Positions 1-12,215 of a stretch of DNA of 64,000 nt are shown in pieces (position 1 is the stretch's first letter; each line of letters starts with the position of its first letter). The notes beneath the pieces were generated by a model that saw nothing but the letters and a program-made list of their open reading frames with translations, did no database searches and was not told the origin of the DNA. Location of the stretch: positions 13,682,397 through 13,746,396 of the forward strand of contig NC_061790.1 in assembly GCF_022458985.1 (NCBI RefSeq), read 5' to 3'. The translations under genes and the position numbers were made by a program. This stretch comes from Mugil cephalus (Eukaryota; Chordata; Actinopteri; Mugiliformes; Mugilidae).

Positions 1-385
1 AGAAGCGATTATCACTTCATAAAGAGTAGTAATGAAGCCCTCAGACAGCAGCCAAACAAGTGACTAATCATGCGTCACTGAATCCCCGCGTTCACTATTC
101 TTCGCCGCACACTGTGTAGTAGAAATGGTCGCCATTGAGGGATCTTTAAGTGGACTGTTTGTGTTGAAACAGCACATGTCAAGTCTCTACGGTGGCGATT
201 TCTGGTTGTATGGGTTAATGTGTATCCACCAGTTCATGGTGGTGCTGTTGTGTCTTGTGTACATGCCTGTTGCATGTCGGTTCCTCCTCACTGACGTCAC
301 AGTGTTTTTACGGTTGAAAAGTAGGACAGCACGCGTGTTGTGGGTCACGGCAGGCGAGGCAGGCTGAACACCTCTCCTTCTCCCT

Positions 386-411
386 CACACACACTCACAC
401 ACACACACACA
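386..411. repeat. CA microsatellite
   Basis: An interrupted CACA run (one CT interruption) ending in CAG. It is a simple repeat with no sign of function. Confidence 0.85.
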
Positions 412-2169
412 GGTTAAAACCATAACTTGGAATTAGTGATTGTTGCTGTAAGCTTTCTTCAAAAATTAAGCAAAAATACTCCGAATTCCCTCTTGCACAT
501 AAACGCATCGTTCGGCATGCACGCTAAGGTCGTCTCCCATGCGGCGCACCGCACCCAGAGTCATTACATCCCAAACTATGGAAATATTGAAGATGCTAAA
601 AGCGATTAGCGGTGAGGCTGTCTGGTGTGTGTGTCCTTTGTTGGCCGAGGGCATATTTGTGTTTGTGTATCTCCATTGTGACGCGTGTAATCCGCATGCT
701 CTCTAATCCCGGAGCAGGTGGCCAGGCGTTCTGCGGCTGTGGGGGTGCAGAGGGGGCACACTCCTCCCGCTCCCCTAAACACACACTCACATGACCCGAT
801 GCACAAAACACGCCTGACGCACGCTCTCTATATGTCGCCCCAGGGGGAGAGGAAGGAAGCGCACGGAGACTCACACCTGCGCAAGAGCACATCTAAGACT
901 CATAAACACACAAGGACCCGACCAAACGACTTGTAACTGGAGAAAGACCTCCGCGGGGGGAGGCACGTGCCGGCGCTCCCTGACCACCTCCTCCCTGCGT
1001 GCGTCCGCGACAGGCACGCTCGCCTCCAGGAGCTCACTCGCTGCCCTTAACAGGTGGGCCGAGTTGGGGCGGGGCGGGCCAGGGAGCGGGGCATCTGTCA
1101 ACAAACTGCGCATCCATCCTCCACTACTGTACCACCTCTCCATCTGCCCACAGAGAGAGACTTCCAGGGTTTAACAGTAGCATCTCTTTAGTGTAGTGCC
1201 CCACTTTTTTTTTGCACTGTAGATGGGCGTGAATGGAGTTGTACGTGGTGTTGTATGATTTTCCAGGCTTTTCTGTGTGTCTGAGAAGCGACAGGAGGCC
1301 CCTCGACCTTTGACCTCTGTATTGTAACAGCGGTACAGGACAGATTTGGCAGTTGTGTTAAATGCATGCTAACAAGTTGTCCACTCAGGGAGTTGTCGAC
1401 ACTGATGCCACCTTATTATAAGGTCTTTATAAATTGTGTGCAGTATAGAGGGGCAGATGCGTTGTTCTGGGATATCATTAACACCGGAGACCATGACATG
1501 GAATTAAATAATGATGAAAAGGCTACTTGAACGAGTCCCTGCAGATTCTTCGAGGATAACTTCCCATAAAGAAGCAACATACAACATACCTGCAAGGCAT
1601 GCACCCAAAATAATCAACTGGTAGCTGATATAGCAACGTTATTTAGTCCACTGTGACTGACAACAGTGTCGCATGTAGGCTCGCTAAAGCCAGGACCTCA
1701 CTCTTAGCTTGTGTCCCCACTTTATATTTCATTTTTAAGGCTAACATTAGCAGCCATTGTTTTCTACAGCTAACATTTTACCAGTATTTTTTTCTTCTTC
1801 TACTACCTTTAAATGCTACTTGCTGGTGCTTCTTTCAGAAAGTAACAAAGGAAACAGAAAGTGGTTTTGAAAACCACACAGATGTTATATGTATTTTATT
1901 AGATTTCTCAACTGATGTTTACCCGATGACATGAGAATAGACAATCGCTGTCTATTTACGGTTATGGTCAGGCTTTGTTCACAGTTTTGATCCATCTATC
2001 TAATATGTTTGAGGTTTCAATATCAGCAAGATCACAGCTGAACGGTCGTCAAGTGCTTGAGTGGGCGATGAAAAGTGAAAGCCACACTGAAACCGACTTT
2101 TGTTAAAAGACAAATAGCAACGTTAGATAAATCAGTTTATTTTAAACTTGTTATCGTTTTTTCATGTAC

Positions 2170-2460
2170 TCAACCCCTACAGACTCTTCACTTCCTTGAC
2201 AGATCTGTTTGCATCAAATGCTTTAAGCTGCAGCTTATGGATGTAAATTTGGCCATTAAATGCATGTAATCTGTTATTAAAACATCTCGCTTTATTTGCT
2301 CTCGTAAGGAGATTTATGTATTTTTTCGTCCCCGCTAATGGTCTGTTCTCGTAAAGGCAGGAGTGCTTTGTTGGCTGGATGTCCACGGTCGGCTTAATCC
2401 AGGGAGCTATGTACGGAGGCTAAATGGATGCTTTGAAAAATAAAGAAAGAGACATTAACT
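2170..2460. promoter_or_regulatory. Candidate conserved non-coding block downstream of otx2
   Basis: The segment is not repetitive and has a complex, balanced base composition unlike the low-complexity AT DNA around it. It carries an octamer-like TTTGCAT (2208-2214) and several ATTA/TAAT homeodomain cores. No open frame explains it. Vertebrate OTX2 is flanked by many deeply conserved enhancers, so this is a plausible one, but conservation itself cannot be seen from one genome. Confidence 0.25.
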
Positions 2461-3787
2461 AGGCATTAACTTTATGTGAAGCACTAATTCTCTAATGGCA
2501 ATTCATTCCTTTACATATGCTGGATTTTATTATTTTGAAGAGGCTTTGTTCTCGATGTCTTCGTGCGTATAAACAACATGTGTGGGTTTTTACCAGCGGT
2601 CGGGTTTAATGTACAGATTACCATCCAGATTCATACAGTGATTTGACAAGGCTTTCTCATTTGTCTTCATGTCTCGCAAAGAGGAACTCAAACAGCATGT
2701 TAAATTATTTAATATAAAAGGAATAGATAGAAAAAGAACATTTTAAGCGTAAACTATGCTGTTGGTGTTCTTTTTAACGATGATTCAGTCAGTGTGGAAG
2801 GGTCACTGTCATAATAAAAGAATGCACCGTGCCGACGCAGAAATAACACCGACAGAAGGTGAAAGCAGCTATTATTGCTGGAACAGCACTCGGGAGGTCC
2901 AGTGACTGAACGCGTTCTGCTGCAATTTCCGTCCTTTGCTGGAAAAAAGCCACACGAACGCTGTGATAAACAGGCGGGACACCCTGTGATCACGAGGGTG
3001 CTCACCTGATTGGAGGAAAGCACCTGACAAAAGACCAGAAAACCATATGATTAACAAGAATTTGCTGAGATAGCATGCAGCTTCAGAAAAATGCATAGAA
3101 AAACGTGTAATACTGTGAAATGAAATTACACTAATTGACACTTTGGGCCTTCATGAAACTTCCAATTTATTTACTCTGTATTTGAGAAATTTCAGTGAAA
3201 ATAAGCACAGTTATTCTTCTATATGCAGTTTTATGGTACTGAGTTAGTTTCTATCTCACCACAATTCAAAGAGATTGCACATTTTACAGCATAATATTTG
3301 TTCCATTGCTGCATTTACAAATTGCTATTCAGATTAAGATTTACTTTAACAAAAGATGCATGTTGATCACACGAAATATCATTTTCATTTAATGCTTCCT
3401 CCACAACAAACATACTCGGGTCTATTTTGGGAACTCACAGCTCCACCTTACAGTAAAATACATTGAAGCCTCAGTTTTCTCTAAAGTTAGAGTCTCTACA
3501 GTTTAGTTTTATTTATGATTTTCATAAAGTCGTATTGATACTGTTTGTATGATCTTTACTGCTGATGCTTTTTGTTGTTGTTGGTATATTTACTGAAACA
3601 CAGTCTGACTACTGAGCTTTTTTAAAATGAAAAGAATTCCTGTTAAAGCAGCAGGAAGCATTTACGCCAGAATAAGGAGTAAATTGAAGCAAATTTGAAC
3701 TTATTACAGCTTCTAGTCCAGCATTTGCAGCAATTAAAGGAGCATTTCGCCTCGCTCTTTAAGCCCCATTAAAACACCACAACATTT

Positions 3788-3790
<3 letters not shown>

Positions 3791-3819
<29 letters not shown>
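3791..3819. repeat. GT microsatellite
   Basis: An uninterrupted GT dinucleotide run of about 14 units in gene-free DNA. Confidence 0.95.
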
Positions 3820-4580
3820 CATGCGATAGAATTTAGATTAATCTCATCAAATTGTGTAATCCACGAGATAAAATCACTCTAAACATTACATGGCTTAACG
3901 CGGATAGAAAGGGTCATGAAGTGTTAACACACGCTGTGTACTTTTAACCATTTACCATACTCTTCAACCGCCAGTCTGACGAGACTACAGACGCACTATT
4001 GTTTCATCCTTTTAAATGAGATTCCATGACTGCTGTTGTTGCAGATGAATTATGTATGTGTCGCTGTGTGCTGATATGTGATAGACATTGCCTCCCTGGG
4101 AATGTAGGACACATACTTATGCATAACAATAGTCTTCGGTTATTTTCTCACCAATTGGCCGTTTATCTCAAATGTTCTTTTCTTTATATTAAAAAAAAAA
4201 AAAAAAGAGGTGCATTCAATTTAAAGTTCACTATATGTCGCACAACTGCTGTCCAGAGATCAGGCCCATACATGAGGCAGCAGCTACTGTATTCATATGT
4301 AGAGGGGGTGGGGCTGTCTTGATGCCCCAGTACTTTAACTAATTTTTTTGCTCCTTAAAAAAACATGGTCATATGTCTCTGACGTGTGCAGTACATAATA
4401 GCATCACCTATTTAATAATTTAATCAAATATTAAGTATTTTTTCCAGTGCAAATAGAATGCAATAAAAAAATATTTCTTCATCAATTGCTAATTTGATTC
4501 ATGTAACAGGGACTTATTTCACTAAAATGAGATTCCAAATCAATGATCACAACAAAATCCTAAATTAGTCCTGCACTAAA

Positions 4581-4625
4581 GATAAGATGAGATAATACTT
4601 TATTGATTCCCATTAGGGAAATGTT
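4581..4625 (+). mobile_element. Short LINE-like 3' tail fragment
   Basis: The segment reads GATAAGATGAGATAATACTT and then TATTGATTCCCATTAGGGAA. This matches the 'ATACTTTATTGAT-CCC-GGGGAAAT' string that ends many fish non-LTR retrotransposons. Only this tail is recognisable, with no reverse transcriptase frame upstream. The exact LINE clade is not assigned. It is probably a 5'-truncated old copy. Confidence 0.45.
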
Positions 4626-5029
4626 AAATGTCAGGCATTCAGCATTTGTTTAAAATAACTCAGAGAGCTATAGTTGTGAGACTTTTGTGTTTGCATAGAT
4701 AGATATATATAGAGTTTTATCGATTGAAGCCTGATACATTAACAACAGTGTCTACTGTAGTAGGCTTACAACAAATATTGTCTATTTAAAAGTCTATTAT
4801 GTATGCAAGGATGAATGCTGTTTGACCATTTTGTCATAGGAAATAATAAATCTCTTCAGATTAAATGGCCTAATGAAGTAGCCTCTGGTTCCTGACTCTT
4901 GTCTTGTTGTACAGTATGTTGTTCAAAGAGGAGCGGTGTCAGTGCGCCTCTCCGCGCAGCGTCACTCGGATCTCCTCCTCTCCTCCTGCAGGGAAACCCG
5001 GAAATCCCTGGCCGCGACGAGGGGCCGAG

Positions 5030-5345
5030 CTGCCGATTGGGGGAAGCCCTGCCTCGGGGCGACGGTCGACAAAATGTGCGGTCTCCTCGGCCAAGATGGG
5101 CTTCTTATTTTATATTGTTTAACATCCTCAAATGCGATGAGAGGATTAATGAAGCGCGTCTGCCTGGCCCATATGTCCCCTTTAGTGTCGCTTGTGCTTA
5201 ATTAAAACCGAATGGATACTCGGGGCCCCCACCCCTGGTCCCTCTGCCGCAGGAACACTGACTTACTGCTCTTTGCTGACATTTATTATAAAAACCTGTT
5301 GGATCAACCGTGGGTTCAACACGATCGTGTCATATTTAGGGTATA
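5030..5345. promoter_or_regulatory. Candidate conserved non-coding block downstream of otx2
   Basis: A complex-sequence block with an OTX/bicoid-class site GGATTA (5143-5148) followed by TAATGAAG, and a TTAATTAAA homeodomain core near 5200. It sits about 2 kb beyond the end of otx2. The open frames that cross it show no protein-like character. An enhancer role is inferred from motif content and position only. Confidence 0.3.
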
Positions 5346-6224
5346 TACAGTATACAGTATATATATATTTGTCATGATTAAAATAAGAGCTTTAATCTTT
5401 ACGGATACGTGGATTTGACAGTGTTTTATTAGAACCACAGGATGGAGGATTGTTTTATTATTATTATTATTATTTTCCTCTATAAATTATAATCAGTATT
5501 GCTCAGATTATATTAACTGAGCCCATTGCTCATGGATTATTGCGTTCTTCTTTTATTGTACTCCAGGCTGCAGATGCTTTGTCGATTTATGTTTTTACCT
5601 ATGTATTAATTTATTTCTTTGTTTGCATTTGGCTGGCGATAAAACGCATTTGCAGTTCTCCGATTCTTTGTCATGTTACCAAATGTAACTCAGTAAATAC
5701 TTATCCTTCAGGGTCATTAGTGAGCTCAGTGGAGGTCAGACGGACAACGCAAAGCTCTTCAATGGCATCAAAAAGTTCTAAGCAGCTTCTCTAACATCTC
5801 CTGTCACATCCTTATTAGAGCAATAGCCTTCTTCTGCTTTAATCCACGCACACGTCCCTGAACCCATCTCTTCTTTTCTCTCTAAAGGCCTGAAGAGGTT
5901 TGTATCCACTGTTCGCATCATACTGGACTAATCGCAGTCCTGCACCAGGGGCCTGGTGAATCGGATTTGTTTGTTGTATTGGAGTTAATTCTTCATCTGG
6001 GTGCAGAGAACGAATAGAAATAAATATTTAAATTTTGATTATATATATTTTTTTGTTTTAATTTAGAAACGTATGATTTATTTCTAATGTAATATCTTTG
6101 TTATCTTGTTGACAATTTGTCATCTCCATCTGTTTAATTATAACCACAATGGATGTAATGAAATAAAAATAGTTTTTTTTGTGTGTATTTACATTAGGGT
6201 CATCATCAGAAGTGGTGTTTAACT

Positions 6225-6560
6225 GTGTGCCCTGCTTTACGCCTTCTTGAGAGCTTCTTATTCCTCCGTGTGAACTGGCCAGCGGTGCGCCCTCACCCGA
6301 GGCCCGTCAATAAAAATGTTGGATTATCCGCTTTATGAGACGGGATTAACATAGCTTCACCTCATAATTCGCATTCCTGCAAGCCCGGGCGATCGCTCGG
6401 ACCTTAGGGGCAGCTATGCATCAGTAACTGATGGATGACAGGTTTAGCGCGCAGGTGAGGAAACGCACGTCAAACCAAACCTTGTAAAATCCCGAGGCTC
6501 GTTGCTGGCGCACTGAAACAGACGAAAAGCGGAGTGAATGGATTAAGACATGCAGCCGGG
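6225..6560. promoter_or_regulatory. Candidate otx2 3' enhancer with two OTX-type sites
   Basis: This block lies just beyond the inferred end of otx2. It contains two GGATTA sites (6321-6326 and 6343-6348), 22 bases apart and in the same orientation, both the preferred K50-homeodomain sequence bound by OTX proteins. It also holds GCGATCGC, AGCTATGCATCAG and TGACAG strings in a complex context without an open reading frame. Same-orientation paired sites next to the gene itself suggest autoregulation. Conservation is not testable here. Confidence 0.35.
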
Positions 6561-6580
6561 TTGGATCAGGTCAAGTGGTC

Positions 6581-6586
6581 TTTATT
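6581..6586 (-). terminator. otx2: Probable otx2 polyadenylation signal
   Basis: The plus-strand TTTATT reads AATAAA on the minus strand, about 845 bases past the otx2 stop. No better AATAAA lies between it and the stop codon, so it likely ends the transcript. Confidence 0.45.
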
Positions 6587-7429
6587 GTTATTTAGTGTGT
6601 TCGTGGCTTCCTCGTCGCCCTTTACAGCTCAAATGGACCTTTCTTGTTGTATGATTTACCCCCTTATTTCGTTCAACTAACACCCCCTCATAATAATTTA
6701 TCATTTTAACACTCGAGACATTGAAATCAAACTATTAAATTCACAACGGGCTCGTGGCGCAAAAGAAAACAATGAATGCAAGAACTGCATACAGGTAGTA
6801 CAAAGAATCACAAGTTTAAAAAATAAGACTAACACAGGGAGGAAATAATAATTCAAAAACACTTAAGGAACATTTATGCTCACACGCACACGGACTGATT
6901 GTCTCATAACTAGTCTTTCTCATAAATTAAATAGTGCATCCAGGTTCATGTCAGAGCTGATCTCTCTCTCTCTCTCTTTCTCTCTCTCTCACACGCACAC
7001 TTTATAACACACACTCATGCACGACGCTTTGATCAAAGGGGCCCTTCAGCCTGCCAACGAAATTTTAAAAAAGACAAGAGAGGAGTCTTTAAGGAGCTTA
7101 GGAGAAAACCTGACCTATCCCTCAAACTCAGCCAAGTTAGGCTTGGATCTTTCGCTCTCGTGATCTTCTTTCTTCCTTTTGGTCAGCAAATTTGTTCCGT
7201 GCCCTTGATCAAAGTTGGGGAGAAGTCAGTCTGAATGTTCAATAAGTTAACCCAACAAGTGAGACAGTCCTGCTCTGTCCGAGGTAGAAGTTGGGGGCCT
7301 GTGTTCGTGGAAAAAAAAAAAAAAAAAAAAACACCGCCGCACTTGCTGCTCCCAACCCTGGACTTCAATTTGCCCGTTTAGTCTGCAGTTTGTGAAAACT
7401 GTTCTTTTTTTCTTTTTTTTTGTCGTCCC
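6587..7429 (-). other. otx2: otx2 3' untranslated region (inferred)
   Basis: Between the stop codon at 7430 and the AATAAA at 6581-6586 there is no coding potential. The stretch holds a CT-rich microsatellite (6961-6990) and a homopolymer A run (7311-7331, T on the transcript strand). The end is inferred from the signal alone. Confidence 0.45.
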
Positions 7430-9017
7430 TCACAACACTTGAAATTTCCACGCTGCTTGGTCTTTGTAATCCAAACAGTCCGCGTTGAAATTGAGCTTCC
7501 ACGAGGAGGCTGTTTGGTCCTTATAGTCCAGGCAGTCTGCAGCTCCGGTGAAGCCGAGCCCCGCCGCTCCGTACGCCGAGGAGGAGAGGGAGGACGCCGG
7601 GCTCAGGTGGCTGGATACGCCGTTGCTGCCCATCGGGCTCATGGCGGAGCCCGCGGCGGATAGCTGGTGGTGCATAGGCGAAAGGTAGGAACCGCAGTCC
7701 ATGCCGGTGAAGTAGGACGAGGAGCCCGTGTATCCCTGGTTGTAGCCCGTCGCCTGGGTGTAGGTCATGGGGTACGAGCGCTGCATGCAGGAGGAGGAGG
7801 AGGTAGAGAGCGGGTCGGACAGAGGCGAGATGGAAGCAGGGCTCCAGATGGAGACGGGCGCCGCGCTGCTGCTGCTGCTGCTCACGGCCGGGATCGGGGT
7901 GCTCGAGGGCGGCGTGAACTGCCCACTGGCTCCGCTCTCTGAGCTGGCCTCTCTGACCGGGGAGCCTTTCTTTTTCACCGGCCTGCTCACGGCCTTGTTC
8001 TGCACCCCAGTCTGGGTCTGCTGGGCCTGCTGGCGATGCTTGGCTCGTCTGTTTTTGAACCACACCTGGAAAGGAAAAAAAATAATAAATACATTGAATT
8101 GATTTAATTTGATTAAAAAAAAGATGCACATGTGAACGGAACTGTGCACAATAGAATATTTGTCGAACGTGAAATTGTTTTGGGAAATGGAAATAAAGTA
8201 TGAGGCGTCATGTTCAGAAAAGAGACTCAGTTGCTTTTCTGTTTTCTGTCAAACTACAAAAAAATTATAGGCCTATATTGTGTGTGAGCAATCAACTGTG
8301 AGAATCTGTGAGGAAAAAAATTATCACGTATTGTCTCAGACAAGCGCTCCTTCAAGTGGAGAGGACACTTTGGCCTGAAGTGGACCTACCAGGGACACAA
8401 TGAACAACCATCGACCTTCCACAATGGACTGTGCGGTTAAGGTATATTTGACTCACTTGGACTCTGGATTCGGGCAGGTTGATCTTTAAGGCCACCTCCT
8501 CTCTCATGAAGATGTCAGGGTACCGAGTCTTGGCGAACAGATTCTCCAGCACATCGAGCTGGGCCCGAGTGAAGGTCGTCCTCTCCCTCCTCTGTTTGCG
8601 GGGAGCTCCTGGTGAGAAGGCGAGAACGGTGGTTAGGGAGAAATAACGAACACGCATTGGCTTTAAATGCAGTATATTCTTTCTAAAAACTTTTGACTTG
8701 ATTCCAGATAATTCACATGTACACAACACCGCATTATACCAGGACATGAAATACCGGATTTACAACTGTATTAAAGGATAAGGATGAATATGCCCACGGG
8801 GATATTTTCTTGAGGTGTAAATAATGTTAAGTGCTCAACAAATTCCTGGTCATTAGTCGAAACTCTGGGGTTATTTACAGGACCGTTTTCTCTTTCTTAA
8901 AGCACCCTCGGGTATATTACCTTGATATCCCACTGAAGGGTGCAGCAGGTCCACTCCTGAGGTAGATAAGCTCAGTCCGTTCACCGTGTACGGCGGTTGC
9001 TTCAAATAGGACATCAT
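7430..9017 (-). CDS. otx2: Homeobox protein OTX2
   Basis: Three coding exons on the minus strand: 9017-8921, 8608-8457 and 8065-7430, with GT-AG introns of 312 and 391 bases; the model is 294 aa (human about 289-297). The first exon encodes [18 protein letters not shown], the OTX2 N-terminus. The second encodes most of the paired-class homeodomain ([16 protein letters not shown] through INLPESRVQ). The third starts at VWFKNRRAK, which carries the K50 that gives GGATTA specificity, followed by the [10 protein letters not shown] motif and two copies of the C-terminal OTX tail ([10 protein letters not shown]). OTX2 is a nuclear transcription factor for anterior neuroectoderm, midbrain and eye. 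The intron inside the homeodomain after RVQ is the usual one. Two odd residues occur in the homeodomain: Asn at position 18 (usually Ala) and His at position 56 (usually Cys). It may be one of two teleost otx2 copies. OTX1 and CRX fit the N-terminus and tail less well. Confidence 0.96.
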
Positions 9018-9131
9018 GTTGGCGACCAGTTGAGGAAGCACCGCCGAAAAGAAATGAGCAAAATCTGGCAGAAAACGTGTGTTTTAATCCTCTCGCGTCC
9101 CCGCTTGCTATGTCAAGACGTCCAGATGAAC
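9018..9131 (-). other. otx2: otx2 5' UTR part of the first coding exon
   Basis: Upstream of the ATG at 9017 the minus strand reads a T-rich tract and TTACTTCAG followed by GTTCATCTGG. This is a good splice acceptor with its AG at 9133-9132. The exon would then begin at 9131 and carry 114 bases of leader. OTX2 genes are known to have non-coding first exons spliced to the coding exon just ahead of MMSYLKQ, which fits. Confidence 0.5.
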
Positions 9132-9699
9132 CTGAAGTAAGACATAAACAATATATATATCTGTTTCTTTTAAAGAGCGTTTAGCTTAGTCTGCGTCAGC
9201 AGGTTTTTACGCACAGACTTTACGCACAGCGGTGGGTTTAAAGAAGTGGGCGTCCTCGGACTCGCGGGGCTCTTTAAGCGGAGTGGAGACCCCCAGCTGT
9301 CCTGCTGGACTGAAGATGCTCTGTCTGGCTGACAGGCGTTTACGCCCCCCCTTCCCCCGAAACATACACACACACACTAACTGCTACTGTAGCCCCGCCC
9401 CTCTGCCCCAAACACGCTCCGCTCCTCCTCTTCTAGTACCACCAAAAACAAAACATTGTCGTTAAAATGCGCACACTCGTTGGCCCCAACCGGGCTCTCA
9501 ATTAGCATATACCCACAGGTTGAGCAAAGCTAAATAGGCAGCTGATTTGGGGCCATTTGCAGAAACAAAGCCCAGTGTTGACCGATAAGTAATGCTGATA
9601 ACAAAAGACTTAAGGGCGCAAACAAAGAGGCCAGTGCTGCAAACTGAGCTCTCTTTAAAACACAACTGAGCATCTTCATTGTTTGTTTCCACTAAAAAC

Positions 9700-9975
9700 C
9701 CTTCCCGCATTCAGATGTAACGAAATTAAAATGCGAGGCGCAACTTTAACAAATAATTCGAAAAATGGAGACATCCCCCCAATAAGTGAAGGCTAATGCT
9801 GGTATATTACGGAGACTCCTCGGGGTGATTCCCCCTCCTTCCCTAATGAATTGCTCCCGGTAATTAGATTTGGAAGGTGAGACTATCGAAAAGTGTTGAT
9901 TAGAGAGGAGCACTTAATCTTAATCTAAACAAACAAGGGGATGGGCCCACTGTATATTTATCTGGGGCTACCACT
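9700..9975. promoter_or_regulatory. otx2: Candidate proximal otx2 regulatory block (intron 1)
   Basis: A complex-sequence block between the putative non-coding exon and the coding exon. It holds homeodomain cores CTAATGAATTG (from 9844) and TAATTAG (9861-9867), plus a double TTAATCTTAATC (9914-9925), which is OTX-like on the reverse strand. It ends where the AAAAT pentanucleotide repeat starts. An enhancer role is inferred from motif density. Confidence 0.3.
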
Positions 9976-9977
9976 GG

Positions 9978-10047
9978 AAATAATAAAATAAAATAAAATA
10001 AAATAAAATAAAATAAAATAAAATAAAATAAAATAAAATAAAATAAA
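9978..10047. repeat. AAAAT pentanucleotide microsatellite
   Basis: About thirteen perfect AAAAT units inside the inferred first intron of otx2. A simple repeat that is probably length-polymorphic. Confidence 0.95.
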
Positions 10048-10433
10048 GTTTAGTGGGGAGAAAAAATGTGAATGTCATATTTATTATTATTATTATTATG
10101 AAGTCTGATGAAAGGATACATTAAAACTATATTAGTGTAACTTTAACAATGGAAAAAATAATAATCGCAGCAATATTGTGTCGTTATAAATAGTAGAAAT
10201 TAACTAGAAAAACCTGTCAACTTTAAAATATTAATTATTATGTATTTTTAATTAAATTATAATATTGTAATATTTTTGGTTATAAAATATGTGACCAGTG
10301 TTTCAAACGCATTCGTAGGCATCTGTTATTTATTCTTATTCTGTAACAGCTAATTTGGCAAGCTTCCATCTTTCTTTATATTCTGTATATGCAACTGTGT
10401 GAGGCCTGTCCAAACGTTTCCAGTGTCACCTAC

Positions 10434-10493
10434 CTGTAGAATAAATTCCCAGGACCCCAGGGCGCTCCTCCTCTTCTCAGCCTGGTTTTTATA
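10434..10493 (-). promoter_or_regulatory. otx2: Putative otx2 promoter and short non-coding exon 1
   Basis: On the minus strand the sequence reads TTATTGGCTGTATAAAAACC (TATA box at 10493-10486, with an ATTGGC just upstream), then about 50 bases, then CTACAG followed by GTAGGT, a good splice donor with the exon end at 10434. A start about 30 bases after the TATA box would give an exon of roughly 25-30 bases spliced to the acceptor at 9133-9132. The ATTGGC lies closer to the TATA box than usual. OTX2 genes can use several promoters, so this would be one of them at most. Confidence 0.4.
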
Positions 10494-10874
10494 CAGCCAA
10501 TAACGGCCACTCCTATATTCAATCTGTCACTTTTGTCACCCCCGGCTACCGGTTGCTCCACATCCGTTCAATAATAAATACCCTGCCCGGCTATTAATTA
10601 TTATTGGCTGAGAGGTTTTTTTTTTTTTTTCTGCTGCTGCTTTCTGTAAGAAATTAACGAGATAATCCGGACGGCACGCGCTGGCCTGATTACAGGACGC
10701 CAGCCACGACTCCGCATTGAGGCCTCCTTAATTTTCTGCGTCACGAAAATGAAACAAAGACTGGCATTGTATTTATCCGACCAGCTGACTGCCAGACAGC
10801 CCTGCTCCCCCCTCCAGATCCCCCCAAAACAACCCGAACAACTCACTCACTTTCCCAAACTGACACACAATAAA

Positions 10875-10903
10875 TTATTATTATTATTATTATTATTATT
10901 ATT
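10875..10903. repeat. ATT trinucleotide microsatellite
   Basis: A perfect TTA/TAT run. A second, longer ATT run lies at 11094-11142. Confidence 0.95.
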
Positions 10904-11092
10904 GTGGATTACGGCGGCATCACTATTTTTATTTTTTTATTTTTATATGTCAATAAATGAAAACAAATTTTATTTTCTAAAATAAAATTCAAAATAAAAA
11001 TGACGATATGTAACTTTTATTTGAGCGTATGGTTCAATAGCTTTGAATAAAGCGGAGCCCCTTTTTTATTTTACTTTTTTTTAATTGATTTA

Positions 11093-11093
<1 letters not shown>

Positions 11094-11142
<49 letters not shown>
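11094..11142. repeat. ATT trinucleotide microsatellite
   Basis: About sixteen near-perfect TTA units in AT-rich DNA upstream of the putative otx2 promoter. Confidence 0.95.
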
Positions 11143-11144
<2 letters not shown>

Positions 11145-12179
11145 ATTCGACTTGACTTAACGTGACCCAATGTTTTCGCTCCGTTTCTCCAGCATGAGAA
11201 TACATCCAGAAGTAGCGTGTTATCTGAAGTTGTGGATTGCTCCTGCTAATCATCGGCTCAGTGCCCCTTTTCTCCGAGCGTGCAGCCCACAGGGGCGAGA
11301 ATAGAGGGAGAAAAGTTTCCCTCCAAACACGCCTCCCCAATTATCTCCCTGTGGGCCGTCCGCAGTTTGCCCCGTGGACTTAAAATAAAACAACTCCTCA
11401 CTTAATGCAACACGAAAAGTATCAATTTAAATAAGCCACTTACTTGAGCTGCTTGTTTTTTTTTTCAAGGCCTGTCAATCGACTTTGATTAATTTTCCTT
11501 CCGGGTAACCTTGTTGGATCTGGATAATACTGAGTGATGCTCAGTATTTATGCTGAGAGAGAGAGAAAGGTAGAAAGGGAGACGGCGAGAGAGAGGGAGG
11601 AATTTCGGCAGCCAATAGAAATGAGAGAAAATATGATGGACAGAGGTGTTAAAAGATGCAAGGTGGAGTAAAGTGGCACCCTGCATGAAAACATCAGCTC
11701 AGCGGCATCACTGGAGAGCCAACAGATTATTTATTTATCTATTTATCTTTAGGAGCAGGACAGGTCAGTTTAGGCCTCACTTGGCCAAAAGCCAATCTGT
11801 GACCACAGAATAATTTTAAAAGCTTGGACCAGCTAAACGAACAAGGAATGATGAGAAAACAAAATAAGTCAGAGGGTGTTAAGCTGCAGCCGCACAGATT
11901 GAATTAATTAACAAAATCAAATAAGCTGAGCAAGCACATTTTTTTTTTCTTCTTTGCATTGAGTCTCTTGTGTGTTTTGTAGCAGGAGGTGAAAATAACT
12001 TCTTGGGGATCTGTCACGGTTTCATTCTGTGTGTAACCCTATAAAGGAGATTTAAGAGGAGGGAAAAAAATGTTGGCCCAGGAAGCAAAAAAAAAAAAAA
12101 AAAAGACATTTTCTTTTCAAACTGTGTGTAAAAATTTCTTGGTTTCATCATCAACCACTTCCCTCTCCCTCTTCTTCTC

Positions 12180-12184
<5 letters not shown>

Positions 12185-12214
<30 letters not shown>
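12185..12214. repeat. GT microsatellite
   Basis: An uninterrupted TG run of about 15 units. Confidence 0.95.

Positions 12215-12215
<1 letters not shown>

Larger units (their letters stand above)
1..6569. other. Gene-free DNA 3' of otx2
   Basis: No coding exon, tRNA or rRNA could be supported here. Short open frames occur on both strands but none resembles a known protein or has matching splice sites. The stretch is AT-rich and holds a CA repeat (386-411), a GT repeat (3791-3819), a LINE-like tail (4581-4625), an ATT run (5457-5475) and three conserved-looking non-coding blocks that are listed separately. As flanking DNA of a developmental transcription factor gene, it is a reasonable place for distal enhancers; that is inference. 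Confidence 0.6.

Noticed and set aside
7521-8129. 202-codon second minus-strand frame over the last otx2 exon
   Set aside because: An alternative frame of the same exon. The frame with VWFKNRRAK and the OTX tail repeats is the real one.
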